Part shown: piece by piece, positions 29,039 through 44,241 of the stretch | Layout of the letters: each line of letters begins with the position of its first letter | Position numbering within the stretch: the stretch's first letter is position 1 | Origin: an uncultured Opitutia bacterium | GTDB taxonomy: Bacteria; Verrucomicrobiota; Verrucomicrobiia; Opitutales; Opitutaceae | Assembly: GCA_903855985.1 (NCBI GenBank) | Contig: CAIOAO010000011.1 | Span: forward strand, 1-64,000 | Direction: 5' to 3' | Length of the DNA: 64,000 nt | Made by a program: the position numbers and the translations under genes | The notes under the pieces: model-generated | What the model saw: only the letters and a program-made list of their open reading frames with translations | Database searches by the model: none | Told to the model about the DNA's origin: nothing

Positions 29039-29066
29039 GGTCACGCAAAGGTGCAAAGGGGAAAAG
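29039..29066. repeat. Purine-rich short tandem repeat upstream of prfC
   Basis: The stretch reads as 8-base units GCAAAGGT, GCAAAGGG, GAAAAGGG followed by GAAG and an AT-rich patch. It lies in the 169-base divergent gap between prfC and the FAD monooxygenase, a region that must contain both promoters. Similar short-period repeats occur elsewhere in the window. No function can be assigned. Confidence 0.5.
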
Positions 29067-29197
29067 GGGAAGAATTATTTATTTTGATGGGTAGAGGCCG
29101 CCCTGCCGGCGAAAGGGTTTGCGGATGGAACCGGGTGGCCCAGCCTCCGGTCGCAGAGGAGCGCCCCCATGATTACCTGCCCGCTACCCCCGCATCC

Positions 29198-30331
29198 ATG
29201 AGCCGTAAAATGATCGTGGCCGGGGGCGGAATTGGCGGCATGGCGGCCGCCCTGGCCCTGCACCGCGCCGGGATGGACGTGACGGTTTTCGAGCGGGCAC
29301 CGGCTTTTGCCGAAGTCGGGACTGGAATGAGCCTCTGGCCGAATGCGACCCGCATCCTGCAGTCCCTCGGGCTGCTGGAGCAGGTCATGGCGCGCGGCGA
29401 GCAGGTCACCCAGTTCAATCTGCTCCGCCCGGACGGCCGCCTGATCTCCACGGTGCCCATGACCGGGTATCCTACGCCGGCGCTGTGCATGCACCGGGCG
29501 GAACTGCACAAGACCCTTTATCAGCCGCTGCCCGCGCGGTGCCTGGAGACCAACCAGGTATTCCAGGCGTTCGAGCAAGATGAGGCGGGCGTCACGGTGA
29601 AGTTTGCCAGCGGCCAAGAAGTGCGGGCGGATGGACTGATTGGCGCGGATGGCATCAATTCGCTGATCCGGGCGCAGTTGCACGGGGCGGAGCCGCCGTC
29701 CTACCGGGGTTATTGCATCTGGCGCGGCTTGGTGCCCGATCCCGGCGGCCTGGTTCGGGGGCACATCAGTGAAACCTGGGGGGCCGGCCAGCGCTTTGGC
29801 ATCATGCCGATCGGGCAGGGCCGCATTTGCTGGTATGCGACCCGCAACGGGCCGCGGTCGCAGCCTGACGCCGCGGAGGGCCGCAAGGCCGAGGTGCTGG
29901 AGCTGTTTCGCCACTGGCACGGCCCGATTCCGGAGCTGATTGCGGCGACGCCCGCGGCCAGCATCTTGAAAAACGACGCCTGTGACCGCCCGGCCCTCCG
30001 GCGCTGGGGCCGCGGGGCGGTGACTTTGCTGGGCGATTCGGCGCACCCGATGACGCCCAATGTCGGACAGGGGGCCTGCATGGCGATCGAGGATGCGGCG
30101 TGTCTCGCGAAACTGCTCCCCGGAACGCCCGACGTGGCCGCGGCCTTCCGGACCTACGAGCGCCGGCGCCAGACCCGGACGGCGTTCATTGCCCGGCAGG
30201 CCCGCCGCATCGGGATGATCGGCCAGTGGAAGAATCCGCTCATGGTGCGTGGACGCAATTTCATCACCCGGTTGGTGCTGGCGCGTCCACCCGACGTGCA
30301 GCTCAACGCCGTGTACGCCTACGAAGTCTGA
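29198..30331 (+). CDS. FAD-dependent aromatic-ring monooxygenase family protein
   Basis: 377 residues from MSRKMIVAGGGIGGMAAALA. The GxGxxG FAD motif is at residues 8-14, the NADPH/FAD DG motif is ADGLIGADGINSLIRAQL, and the GD motif is LLGDSAHPMTPNVGQGACMA. This is the PHBH/salicylate hydroxylase (class A flavoprotein) layout. Family members hydroxylate aromatics or other small molecules; substrate cannot be told from sequence. Longer readings from 28949 are not conserved. It precedes an unrelated rRNA methyltransferase by 61 bases. Confidence 0.88.
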   Translation: MSRKMIVAGGGIGGMAAALALHRAGMDVTVFERAPAFAEVGTGMSLWPNATRILQSLGLLEQVMARGEQVTQFNLLRPDGRLISTVPMTGYPTPALCMHRAELHKTLYQPLPARCLETNQVFQAFEQDEAGVTVKFASGQEVRADGLIGADGINSLIRAQLHGAEPPSYRGYCIWRGLVPDPGGLVRGHISETWGAGQRFGIMPIGQGRICWYATRNGPRSQPDAAEGRKAEVLELFRHWHGPIPELIAATPAASILKNDACDRPALRRWGRGAVTLLGDSAHPMTPNVGQGACMAIEDAACLAKLLPGTPDVAAAFRTYERRRQTRTAFIARQARRIGMIGQWKNPLMVRGRNFITRLVLARPPDVQLNAVYAYEV

Positions 30332-30392
30332 GCGGCGGGAAAGCGCAGGATTGCTGGTTGCGAAAACGGGGAGGGTTGGGGTGAATGGGAGC

Positions 30393-31583
30393 ATGTCGAC
30401 GCCCACGCTCAAACTGAAAGCCAACGCCAAGCCCCGTGTGCTGTCGGGCCACCCGTGGGTGTTTGCCAACGAGGTTGAGGTGCTGCTGCCGGCCGACCAG
30501 GACGGCGAGATCGTGGAATGCCGCGATCGGGCGGACCGGTTTCTCGGCACGGGCATCTACAATTCCAAGTCACAGATCGTGTGGCGCCGGTTCAGCCGCG
30601 AGCGCGCGGCGCTCAACGCGGCGTATTTGCGCGGGGCGGTGGAGCGCGCGGTGGCGCGGCGTGAAGGGACGAGTGACAAGGGACGAGTGACCAGCGGGGC
30701 CAACCGGCGGCTGGTGTGGTCGGAGTCCGACGACCTGCCCGGCCTGGTGGTGGACCAGTTTGGCGACACGCTGGTGGTGCAGATCCAGACGGCCGCGATG
30801 GAGAAGCGGTCGGCGCTGGTCGGCGATGTGCTGGCCGAGGTGTTGAAACCCGCGGAGATTATTTTTCGCAACGATGCCCCCATCCGCCGGCTCGAGGGCC
30901 TGCCGCTGGAGGTGCACACGCGCTCTGGGGCGGCGTGGGAGCCGCGCTGGGTGAACATCGACGGCTTTGAATACTGGCTCGACCTGTCGGGTGGGCAGAA
31001 GACGGGATTTTACCTCGACCAGCGCGCGCAGCATCCGCTGGTGGCGAAGTATTGCGCGGGCAAGCGCGTGCTGGATGCGTTCTGCAACCAGGGGCCGTTT
31101 GCGCTGCACGCCGCGCGCGCGGGGGCGACGAAGGTGCTTGGGCTCGACAGCGCCGAGGACGCCATTGCGGCGGCGCGGCGCAACGCCGAGCGGAACGGCG
31201 TGAAGGCGGAGTTCGGCGTGGCCAACGTGTTTGACTGGCTCAATGACGCGACCCGCGCGGGTGAACCGCTGTGGGATGTCATCGTGCTCGACCCGCCGCC
31301 GTTCGCGAAATCCAAGAGTGCCCTCGAAGGCGCGCTGCGAGGCTACAAGGAGATCAATCTCCGGGCGCTGCAACGGCTGGCCCCGGGCGGCATCCTTGCG
31401 ACGTACACCTGCTCGCATCACATGCAGGACGCAGAACTGCGCAGCGTGCTGGCAGGGGCGGCGGCCGATGCGAAGCGCAAGGTGCGCGTGCTCGAGTTCT
31501 GCCACCAGCCGCCCGACCATCCCGTGCTCGTGACGATGATGGAGAGCGAATACCTGCGCGGCTACATCGTACAGGCGGAATAA
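30393..31583 (+). CDS. RlmI-like class I rRNA large-subunit methyltransferase, with a repeat-derived insertion
   Basis: 396 residues. An N-terminal PUA-like RNA-binding domain (LKANAKPRVLSGHPWVFANE) leads into the methyltransferase core. SAM motifs are VLDAFCNQGPFALHAARAGA and the catalytic DPPPFAKSKSALEGALRGYK, as in RlmI, which makes 5-methylcytosine in 23S rRNA. Residues near 90-102 (EGTSDKGRVTSG) are encoded by a 7-base-period repeat (30661-30695) and look like an insertion between the two domains. An in-frame extension upstream overlaps the monooxygenase gene, so ATG 30393 is chosen. The exact target cytosine is inference. Confidence 0.9.
   Translation: MSTPTLKLKANAKPRVLSGHPWVFANEVEVLLPADQDGEIVECRDRADRFLGTGIYNSKSQIVWRRFSRERAALNAAYLRGAVERAVARREGTSDKGRVTSGANRRLVWSESDDLPGLVVDQFGDTLVVQIQTAAMEKRSALVGDVLAEVLKPAEIIFRNDAPIRRLEGLPLEVHTRSGAAWEPRWVNIDGFEYWLDLSGGQKTGFYLDQRAQHPLVAKYCAGKRVLDAFCNQGPFALHAARAGATKVLGLDSAEDAIAAARRNAERNGVKAEFGVANVFDWLNDATRAGEPLWDVIVLDPPPFAKSKSALEGALRGYKEINLRALQRLAPGGILATYTCSHHMQDAELRSVLAGAAADAKRKVRVLEFCHQPPDHPVLVTMMESEYLRGYIVQAE
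30661..30695. repeat. Heptanucleotide repeat inside the RlmI-like gene
   Basis: Five 7-base units: GTGAAGG, GACGAGT, GACAAGG, GACGAGT, GACCAGC. The middle 14 bases are effectively duplicated. It encodes EGTSDKGRVTS in frame. Confidence 0.8.
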
Positions 31584-31624
31584 GGCGGTTTACCGCCAGG
31601 CCCACAAAGCGCGCGGAGGCGTGC

Positions 31625-32260
31625 TTACTTCCGGTCGTCCTTCGGTGAGCGCTCGAGTTCGCGGCGCATCGTCTTCAGCTCATTCAGCTGCTTCTGCAAT
31701 TCGGCGCGCTCGGCATCTGTCCGGGCCGCGAAGACCTGCTCGATCAGGTCGCGCTCGGCTTCGAGCAGGCTGACACGCTCCTCGGCCAGGCGGGAGCGGT
31801 CCGCGCTCGAGGAACCGCCCAGGATGGAGAGCTTGTGGGCGACGTCGGGGTCGTTGAGCGACTCGTCCAAGGCGCTGGGCTTGATGTTCTTTTTCTCGCG
31901 GGCGATCTCGACGTCCTTCTCATGCAGCGCGATGGCGAGCTCGGTGATGCGACTTTTGCTTACCTCGATGCGGGGAAGCAGCATGGTCGGGTCTTCCTTG
32001 GCGGGAGTGGGCGCCGCGGTGGGGTCGGCGGGGGCGGCCGGGGTGACGCCGGCGGGCTTGGCGGCTTTTTTCAGGGCATGTTCGGCGAGGCGAAGGCGGA
32101 CAGCATCCTCGAGCTTCTTCTGCTCCTCCGGGGTGCGCGTCGCGGACGGAGTGGAACCGGGCGGTGGTTCCGCAATCGGCGTCTGTTCCGGGGTGTCGGC
32201 GGCGGCGAGGCGGAGGGTCAGGACCGTGGCGATCAGGGCAAAACGAACGGTGGTTTTCAT
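31625..32260 (-). CDS. Secreted coiled-coil protein of unknown function
   Basis: 211 residues, not recognised. It begins with a signal peptide (MKTTVRFALIATVLTLRLAA, likely cleaved at AAA-DT). A Pro/Thr/Ala-rich linker follows (residues 25-95), and the C-terminal half is charged and strongly helical (SRLAEERVSLLEAERDLIEQ, ERAELQKQLNELKTMRRELE), typical of a coiled coil. It is presumably periplasmic. It is convergent with the RlmI-like gene (41-base gap) and lies downstream of eno on the same strand, separated by the eno terminator. Confidence 0.7.
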   Translation of the reverse strand: MKTTVRFALIATVLTLRLAAADTPEQTPIAEPPPGSTPSATRTPEEQKKLEDAVRLRLAEHALKKAAKPAGVTPAAPADPTAAPTPAKEDPTMLLPRIEVSKSRITELAIALHEKDVEIAREKKNIKPSALDESLNDPDVAHKLSILGGSSSADRSRLAEERVSLLEAERDLIEQVFAARTDAERAELQKQLNELKTMRRELERSPKDDRK

Positions 32261-32363
32261 GCGAGGAGGTGGGTCAGCGTCAACCTAGGCCTGTCCGACG
32301 CGGAGTCGAGGGGATAGGCGGGATTGGACCGCGCGCCGGCCCGGAAGTGCGCGGTCCGGGCAC

Positions 32364-32389
32364 AAAAAAGGCCGGGCTGGGCCCGGCCT
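32364..32389 (-). terminator. Rho-independent terminator of eno
   Basis: On the minus strand AGGCCGGGC (32389-32381) pairs perfectly with GCCCGGCCT (32377-32369) around a 3-base loop, followed by a run of six T. It lies 22 bases past the eno stop codon. Confidence 0.92.
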
Positions 32390-32411
32390 GAGTTGCAGAG
32401 GGCAGGCGCCG

Positions 32412-33731
<1,320 letters not shown>

Positions 33732-33856
33732 TCAGCGGACAGTGAAAATGAGTGCCCGGGCAAGGGGAAGGCGAAAACGGGCGTAGGACACGCCGCGCCC
33801 AAGCCAGTCTGGTGCACCTTCAGGCTGGAGTGCCAAGCCGGGTCCGCGGCAGGCCC

Positions 33857-34882
33857 TCAAAACGGTGCGCGGCTCATGCCCAGACGGGTCAGAAGCTTGC
33901 TGACCGGGCCGGGGGTCTTGGGCCGGAGTGCGGCCGGGATCTGCCCGGTGAAGCCGCCCTTGACCGCGAGGCGGCCGACGGTGATGCCGTCGTAATTGCG
34001 GACATTGAGCAGTTCGGCGGTGAACAGCTCCGCGGGCACCTGGTCGAGATGGCCCTCAAACGCGGCCGCGTGGAGGGGGGTGTCGCCGTTGTCGTTGCGG
34101 GTGAGGAGGAGGTCGGCGGTCAGCCGGTCGCGCGGGATCTGCGCGAGCTGGCCCGTCTCGGCGGCGGCGTGGATGACGGTGAAGCCGGTCTTGCTCGCGA
34201 TGACGAGGTTGTCGTGGGTGAGGAGTCCGGCGGGAACCTGCCCGAGGTGGCCGGAGATGGCGGCGGCGTGGAAGACGGTGTCGCCGGCGGTGGTGGCCTC
34301 GCGGAGGGCGTCGGCGGTGAGCAGGGCCGGAGGCAGCTGGTCCAGATGGCCGTTGAAGGCAGCGACGTGCAGGACGGTTTCGCCGCCGAGGTTGCGCTCG
34401 AGCAGGTGGGCTGCGGTGAGGATGCCGGCGGGCAGCCGGTCGAGTGTGCCGCTTTCCGCCGCCTCGTGCAGCAGGGTGTTGCCGAGCTGGGTCCGCGTCA
34501 GGAGGATGGTGGGGGTGACAAGCGCGGCGGGCAGCTGGTCGAGGTGGCCGTTGGCGGCGGCAACGTGGAAGGCGGTGTACCCGGAATTGCTGCAGATGCC
34601 GAGCAGCGGCGCCGTGAGCAGGGCCGGCGGCACCTCGTCGAGATGGCCGCCGAGGGCGGCGTGATGCAGCGGCGTGTAGCCGGAGTCATTGCGCAGCGAA
34701 AGGGTGTCCGCGGTCAGCAGGCCGGCGGGGACCAGGCGCAGGCCGCCGTATTTGGCGATGGCGTGGAGCGGGGTGTTGCCGGCGGCATTGCGCGCGACCA
34801 GCCGCTCGCGGGTGAGCACATCGGGCGGAAGCTTCGTCAGCAGGCCCGAGCGGGCGGCCTCGTGCAGGTCGTAGGTTTCCAT
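33857..34882 (-). CDS. Variant ankyrin-repeat protein, about nine 33-residue repeats
   Basis: 341 residues made almost entirely of repeats of about 33 residues. The first half of each unit is ankyrin-like (GDTPLHAAAFEGHLDQVP, GYTPLHHAALGGHLDEVP, GETVLHVAAFNGHLDQLP). The second half is unusual: instead of the ankyrin consensus for helix 2 and the hairpin, each has P-A-x-L-L-T-x-x-x-L-x-x-R-N (PALLTADALREATT, PAELFTAELLNVRNY). No signal peptide is visible, so it is presumably cytoplasmic and mediates protein binding. The last repeat is degenerate, followed by a short basic tail. It is divergent from two REC-only regulators. Partner unknown. Confidence 0.8.
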   Translation of the reverse strand: METYDLHEAARSGLLTKLPPDVLTRERLVARNAAGNTPLHAIAKYGGLRLVPAGLLTADTLSLRNDSGYTPLHHAALGGHLDEVPPALLTAPLLGICSNSGYTAFHVAAANGHLDQLPAALVTPTILLTRTQLGNTLLHEAAESGTLDRLPAGILTAAHLLERNLGGETVLHVAAFNGHLDQLPPALLTADALREATTAGDTVFHAAAISGHLGQVPAGLLTHDNLVIASKTGFTVIHAAAETGQLAQIPRDRLTADLLLTRNDNGDTPLHAAAFEGHLDQVPAELFTAELLNVRNYDGITVGRLAVKGGFTGQIPAALRPKTPGPVSKLLTRLGMSRAPF

Positions 34883-34997
34883 GGCGTCGCCGGGCCGAGG
34901 GAAGTTTCAGGGTGGCACGGTGGCAAACTAAAAGCCGCGGCGGACGCGGGCACAAATCAGTTTGCCATGCACGCGAGGCCAACCACCATCGCGCAGA

Positions 34998-35420
34998 ATG
35001 AATCCAGCGGAAGCCAAGTCAGCGTCGCCAGTCCCCAAGGACGCCGTGCTGCTGATTGATGATGAGCAGACCCTGCTGGAAGTTTACGCGAGCGCGCTCG
35101 CGACGGAATTTGACGTCGCCACCGCCTCCTCAGCCCGCGAGGCGGAATTCATCCTGCACAAGCGGTCCTTCAAGGTGGTGCTCGCGGATCACCTCATGCC
35201 CGGCGGCAACGGCATGGGCTTTCTGGTGCGCGCCCGGGAGGAATACCCGCACATGCAGCGCATCCTGGTGACCGGCTACATGAAGCCCGAGATGCTGATG
35301 CGCAGCGTGAATGAGGCGGCGCTTTTCCGTTATCTACTCAAGCCCGTGACGCTCCCGGAGTTGCTGCAGGTGGTGCATGACGCCGCCAAGATGCACGACG
35401 CCAGTGTGAGCGCCGGCTGA
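34998..35420 (+). CDS. Response regulator, REC domain only
   Basis: 140 residues. The receiver core has the acidic pair in VLLIDDEQTLLE, the phospho-Asp in VVLADHLMPGGNGM, Thr in ILVTGYMKPEM and Lys in YLLKPVTLPELL. No output domain follows, so signalling would be through protein contacts or phosphotransfer. A start 12 codons upstream is possible. Another REC-only gene begins 42 bases after the stop, and the pair share the TGY-x-x-P-E motif, suggesting duplication. No cognate kinase is adjacent. Confidence 0.88.
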   Translation: MNPAEAKSASPVPKDAVLLIDDEQTLLEVYASALATEFDVATASSAREAEFILHKRSFKVVLADHLMPGGNGMGFLVRAREEYPHMQRILVTGYMKPEMLMRSVNEAALFRYLLKPVTLPELLQVVHDAAKMHDASVSAG

Positions 35421-35462
35421 GGCGAGCCGGGCCGGGGCCCGCAAGCCCGCCCATCCCATATT

Positions 35463-35849
35463 ATGCCCGCTTCCGCCCCCGACTCGAAACCGTCCGTGCT
35501 GCTGATTGATGACGAGCCCAATATCCTGGAGCTGATGCGCGTCGGTCTCGAAAAAGACTACGAGGTTGAGACGGCGGCCTCGGCGGAGGAGGCGACGCTT
35601 CTGACCGGCACGCGCCAGTACGATTTGATCGTGTGCGACCAGGTCATGCCCGGGCAGAACGGGCTGGAGTTCCTGATGCGGTCCGCGGAGCGGCACCCCG
35701 GCACCCGCCGGATCATGCTGACGGGTTACATCAATCCCGAATTGCTGTCCCGCGCCGTGCCGCTGGCAGGGCTGTCGGCCTGCATCCTGAAGCCGGCACA
35801 TCCCGACGAGTTGAAACAGGCGATCCAGAAGGCACTGGCGACGAAGTGA
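35463..35849 (+). CDS. Response regulator, REC domain only
   Basis: 128 residues beginning MPASAPDSKPSVLLIDDEPN. Acidic pair in LLIDDEPNILEL, phospho-Asp in LIVCDQVMPGQNGLEF, Thr in IMLTGYINPELL and Lys in CILKPAHPDELKQA. Like its neighbour 42 bases upstream it lacks any output domain. The shared VLLIDDE and TGY-x-x-P-E motifs suggest paralogues. It is convergent with the large uvrA gene. Confidence 0.88.
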   Translation: MPASAPDSKPSVLLIDDEPNILELMRVGLEKDYEVETAASAEEATLLTGTRQYDLIVCDQVMPGQNGLEFLMRSAERHPGTRRIMLTGYINPELLSRAVPLAGLSACILKPAHPDELKQAIQKALATK

Positions 35850-35908
35850 GCCGGGGTTTGGCTGGTTTTTGCCGCTGAGTCAGGCCGCCCGTGGCCGGCA
35901 ACCGGCAC

Positions 35909-41659
<5,751 letters not shown>

Positions 41660-41703
41660 CTGGGTCGCGTGGATTTCTCAACGGGCGGCCGGCCGGGGCG
41701 GAG

Positions 41704-42309
41704 TCAGGCCACTTGCCGGCGGATCACACCCACCACAACGCCCTGGGACTCGAGTTGCGACGGGAAGATGTCGGCGTAGCGCGGATTGGCGGCACGGAGC
41801 AGGACCCGGCCCTTCTCCTTCAGGAAAGTTTTCAGGGTCGTGGTGGTCTCATCCACGAGGGCGGCAATGATGTCGCCCGGTTTCGGCTCCCGGCGGACGA
41901 GTGCGATCAGGTCGCCGTCGAGGATGTGCGCTCCGGTCATGGAGTCTCCCGTGACGCGGAGAAACCAGAAATAATCCTTCCGGGCGGAGCGCACGCCGAA
42001 GAGTGCGGGGTCGATGGTGATCGTCTCCTCCGGTGTCTGCTCCTGCATGGCCGGAAAGCCGGCGGGGATGGAACCGAAGACGGGGGCGGAGAAGAGATGG
42101 CCCTGGACCTGCACGGCCTTGAAGCCCCATTTGCCGTCCGCGAGCTTGTCCAGCTGGCTCTTGCGGGCGAGTGACTGGAGATGCTTGAGGGCGGTCGGCT
42201 GGCTGCACTCGAACGTGCGGGCAATCTCCCGCGTGGAAGGGGGGACCCCGTGTTGGCGTTGGTAGCCGTTGACGAAATCCAGGACGGCTTCTTGTCGTTC
42301 GGTGAGCAT
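41704..42309 (-). CDS. lexA: LexA repressor
   Basis: 201 residues. The N-terminal winged helix is MLTERQEAVLDFVNGYQRQH through STREIARTFECSQPTALKHL. The self-cleavage site is Ala83-Gly84 in GSIPAGFPAM, and the catalytic dyad is Ser123 (VTGDSMTGAHIL) and Lys160 (ETTTTLKTFL). All are intact, so RecA-stimulated autocleavage is expected. Two palindromes lie 4 and 19 bases before the start codon and probably mediate autoregulation. uvrA begins 44 bases downstream on the same strand, so the two may share an SOS transcript. Confidence 0.97.
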   Translation of the reverse strand: MLTERQEAVLDFVNGYQRQHGVPPSTREIARTFECSQPTALKHLQSLARKSQLDKLADGKWGFKAVQVQGHLFSAPVFGSIPAGFPAMQEQTPEETITIDPALFGVRSARKDYFWFLRVTGDSMTGAHILDGDLIALVRREPKPGDIIAALVDETTTTLKTFLKEKGRVLLRAANPRYADIFPSQLESQGVVVGVIRRQVA

Positions 42310-42313
42310 AGGG

Positions 42314-42340
42314 TATCAGGTGATAGCCTATCAGCTGATA
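42314..42340. promoter_or_regulatory. Candidate LexA operator, two palindromes
   Basis: TATCAGGTGATA (42314-42325, one mismatch in the centre) and TATCAGCTGATA (42329-42340, perfect palindrome) are separated by GCC. They sit directly upstream of the lexA start codon. The consensus TATCA-NN-TGATA differs from the E. coli and B. subtilis LexA boxes. Confidence 0.7.
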
Positions 42341-42385
42341 GCAGCGGGCGGCCGGTTCAAGCCCAAATCCGCGGCCGCGTTGCGG

Positions 42386-43150
42386 CTATTGGGCGAGCGT
42401 CAGCTTGGCGCCGGCGGCGGAGATGGCGCGCGTGACGGCGGGGCTGGGACGGGTGTCGGTCACGATGGTGAAGCGCGACTCAAACGGCGTGGTCAGACTG
42501 AGGGCCTTGCGGCCGAACTTGGAGTTATCGAGGGCGAAGATGCTGCGGGTGGCGGCGCCGATCATCTTGCGCTGGGCGGCGACGATGAGGGCGTTGTGGT
42601 TCCAGACGCCGTTCTCGGTGATGCCGGCGCCGCCGAGGATGGCGAGGTCGGCATGGACCTGGTTGAAAAAGTCCTCGCACATCGGGCCGAGCACGACACC
42701 GAGCCGGCTGTAGATGCTGCCGCCGGTGACAATGGTTTCCACGCTACCGACCTCGCTGAAGAGGCTGGCGACAGGGAGGGAGTTGGTGATGACCTGCAGG
42801 CGCTTCTCGGCGAGAAGCCGGGCGACGGCGTAGGTGGTGCTGCCGCCGTCGAGGATCACGGTCATGCCCGGCTGCACCTGGGCGGCGACGAGGCTGGCGA
42901 TGGCGAATTTTTCGTCGGGGTGGCGCTGGTTGCGGGCGATGAAGTCGTATTCCTGCGCCACAACATCGGTCTCGATCAGCGAGGCGCCGCCGTGGTGGCG
43001 GCGCACGACGCCGCGCTCCTCGAGGTGGTCGAGGGCGCGCCGCACGGTGGAGAGCGAGCCGCCGAACTTCGCCGCGAGCGTGTGCAGGTCGGCGTATTGG
43101 TGGGCGCGGATGAACCGCTCGATGGAATCAGTGCGCTGCTTGCTGGTCAT
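42386..43150 (-). CDS. DeoR/GlpR-family transcriptional regulator
   Basis: 254 residues. N-terminal DeoR winged helix: TDSIERFIRAHQYADLHTLA then SLSTVRRALDHLEERGVVRR HHGGAS region. The C-terminal effector domain has TVILDGGSTTYAVARLL and VITNSLPVASLF, typical of the phosphosugar-sensing DeoR C-terminal fold. It probably represses a sugar catabolic or cell-surface sugar gene; the ligand is unknown. Its ATG overlaps the glycosyltransferase stop by four bases (ATGA), so both are likely translated from one message. It is 76 bases upstream of lexA, with the operator lying in that gap. Confidence 0.9.
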   Translation of the reverse strand: MTSKQRTDSIERFIRAHQYADLHTLAAKFGGSLSTVRRALDHLEERGVVRRHHGGASLIETDVVAQEYDFIARNQRHPDEKFAIASLVAAQVQPGMTVILDGGSTTYAVARLLAEKRLQVITNSLPVASLFSEVGSVETIVTGGSIYSRLGVVLGPMCEDFFNQVHADLAILGGAGITENGVWNHNALIVAAQRKMIGAATRSIFALDNSKFGRKALSLTTPFESRFTIVTDTRPSPAVTRAISAAGAKLTLAQ

Positions 43151-44241
43151 GACCGGGGGGAATTCTGCACAAGCCGGGTGAAAAGGTCGAGATACGCCCG
43201 CGGCTGGGTCACGGGATCAAACCGGGCGGTGGCGGAGGCCCGGGCCTGGGTCCCGCAGCTGTGGCGGAAGGCCGCGTCGGCCAGGAGCGGCTGCAGCCGG
43301 GCGAGAAACCCGGTACGGTCGCCCTGGGGCACCACCCAGCCGGTCTGGCCGGGGAGGAAACACTCGCCGATGCCCTGGGCTTCGTACACGACGGCCGGCA
43401 GGCCGTGGGCCTGGGCCTCGATGAGGAAGTTCGAGAGCGACTCGCTGCGGGAGGCGTGGACGGCGAGATCGGCGGCGCGGTAGAGCGCCGAAGGATCGGG
43501 TTGAAAGCCGAGGAGCTTGACCCGCGCGCCGAGTCCGCGGTCGGTCACGAGTCGCTGGCAGTCGGCGAGGGCGGGGCCGGTGCCGGCGAGCCACAACTGC
43601 CAGTCGGTGCCGGCCGGGAGGGTGGCAGCCAGCTCGATGAGCTCCCGCTGGTTCTTTTCCGGCCGAAACATCGCGACACAGATCAGGACCGCGGTGCCGG
43701 GACCCGCGCCGTATTGGTTACGGAGAACGGTGTTGCGGGTGAGGGAGGAAGCGGGCGGAAAGACGAGCGAGTTGTAGATGACGGAGATCTTGGCCTCGGG
43801 CAGGGCATGCTGGGCGACGAGGTTTGATTTCGCCTCCTGGCTGTTGGCGACGATGTGCCGGACGGTGCGCAGGGAGCGCCGGAAAAGTCCGGGCAGGGGT
43901 TTGCCGGTGCGCATGGTGGCGAGCACCACGGCGGCGGGAAATTTTTCCTGGAGGCCACCGGCGTAGCAATTCGCCATCCGGCCCATGCAGAGGATGACGT
44001 CGGGCGCGATTGCCGCCGCCGCGCGGGTCAGGCCAGGAGCAAACCAGTCGAGCCGCGTGTCGAACGGCTGCAGCACCCGGCGCGTGACGGCCGGGCTGAC
44101 GGTGGCGGCCAGGGCGCCGCCCGGGCGGAAGGTGAGCAGGGTGGTGTCATGCCCGGCGGCGGCGAAGGCGCCGGCCAGCAGGATGGACTGCCGCTCCGTG
44201 CCGCCGCTGCGCAGGAAGTCCTGAACGACAAGGATTTTCAT
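43147..44241 (-). CDS. GT4-family glycosyltransferase
   Basis: 364 residues of GT-B fold. N-terminal MKILVVQDFLRSGGTERQSI has the GGxE-like acceptor loop. C-terminal donor domain: VLICVAMFRPEKNQRELIEL, KLLGFQPDPSALYRAADLAV then HASRSESLSNFLIEAQAHGL with the EX7E-like acidic motif of GT4. It transfers a nucleotide-sugar-derived hexose to a glycan or lipid acceptor at the inner membrane; specificity is unknown. A DeoR regulator gene overlaps its 3' end by four bases. Confidence 0.9.
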   Translation of the reverse strand: MKILVVQDFLRSGGTERQSILLAGAFAAAGHDTTLLTFRPGGALAATVSPAVTRRVLQPFDTRLDWFAPGLTRAAAAIAPDVILCMGRMANCYAGGLQEKFPAAVVLATMRTGKPLPGLFRRSLRTVRHIVANSQEAKSNLVAQHALPEAKISVIYNSLVFPPASSLTRNTVLRNQYGAGPGTAVLICVAMFRPEKNQRELIELAATLPAGTDWQLWLAGTGPALADCQRLVTDRGLGARVKLLGFQPDPSALYRAADLAVHASRSESLSNFLIEAQAHGLPAVVYEAQGIGECFLPGQTGWVVPQGDRTGFLARLQPLLADAAFRHSCGTQARASATARFDPVTQPRAYLDLFTRLVQNSPRS

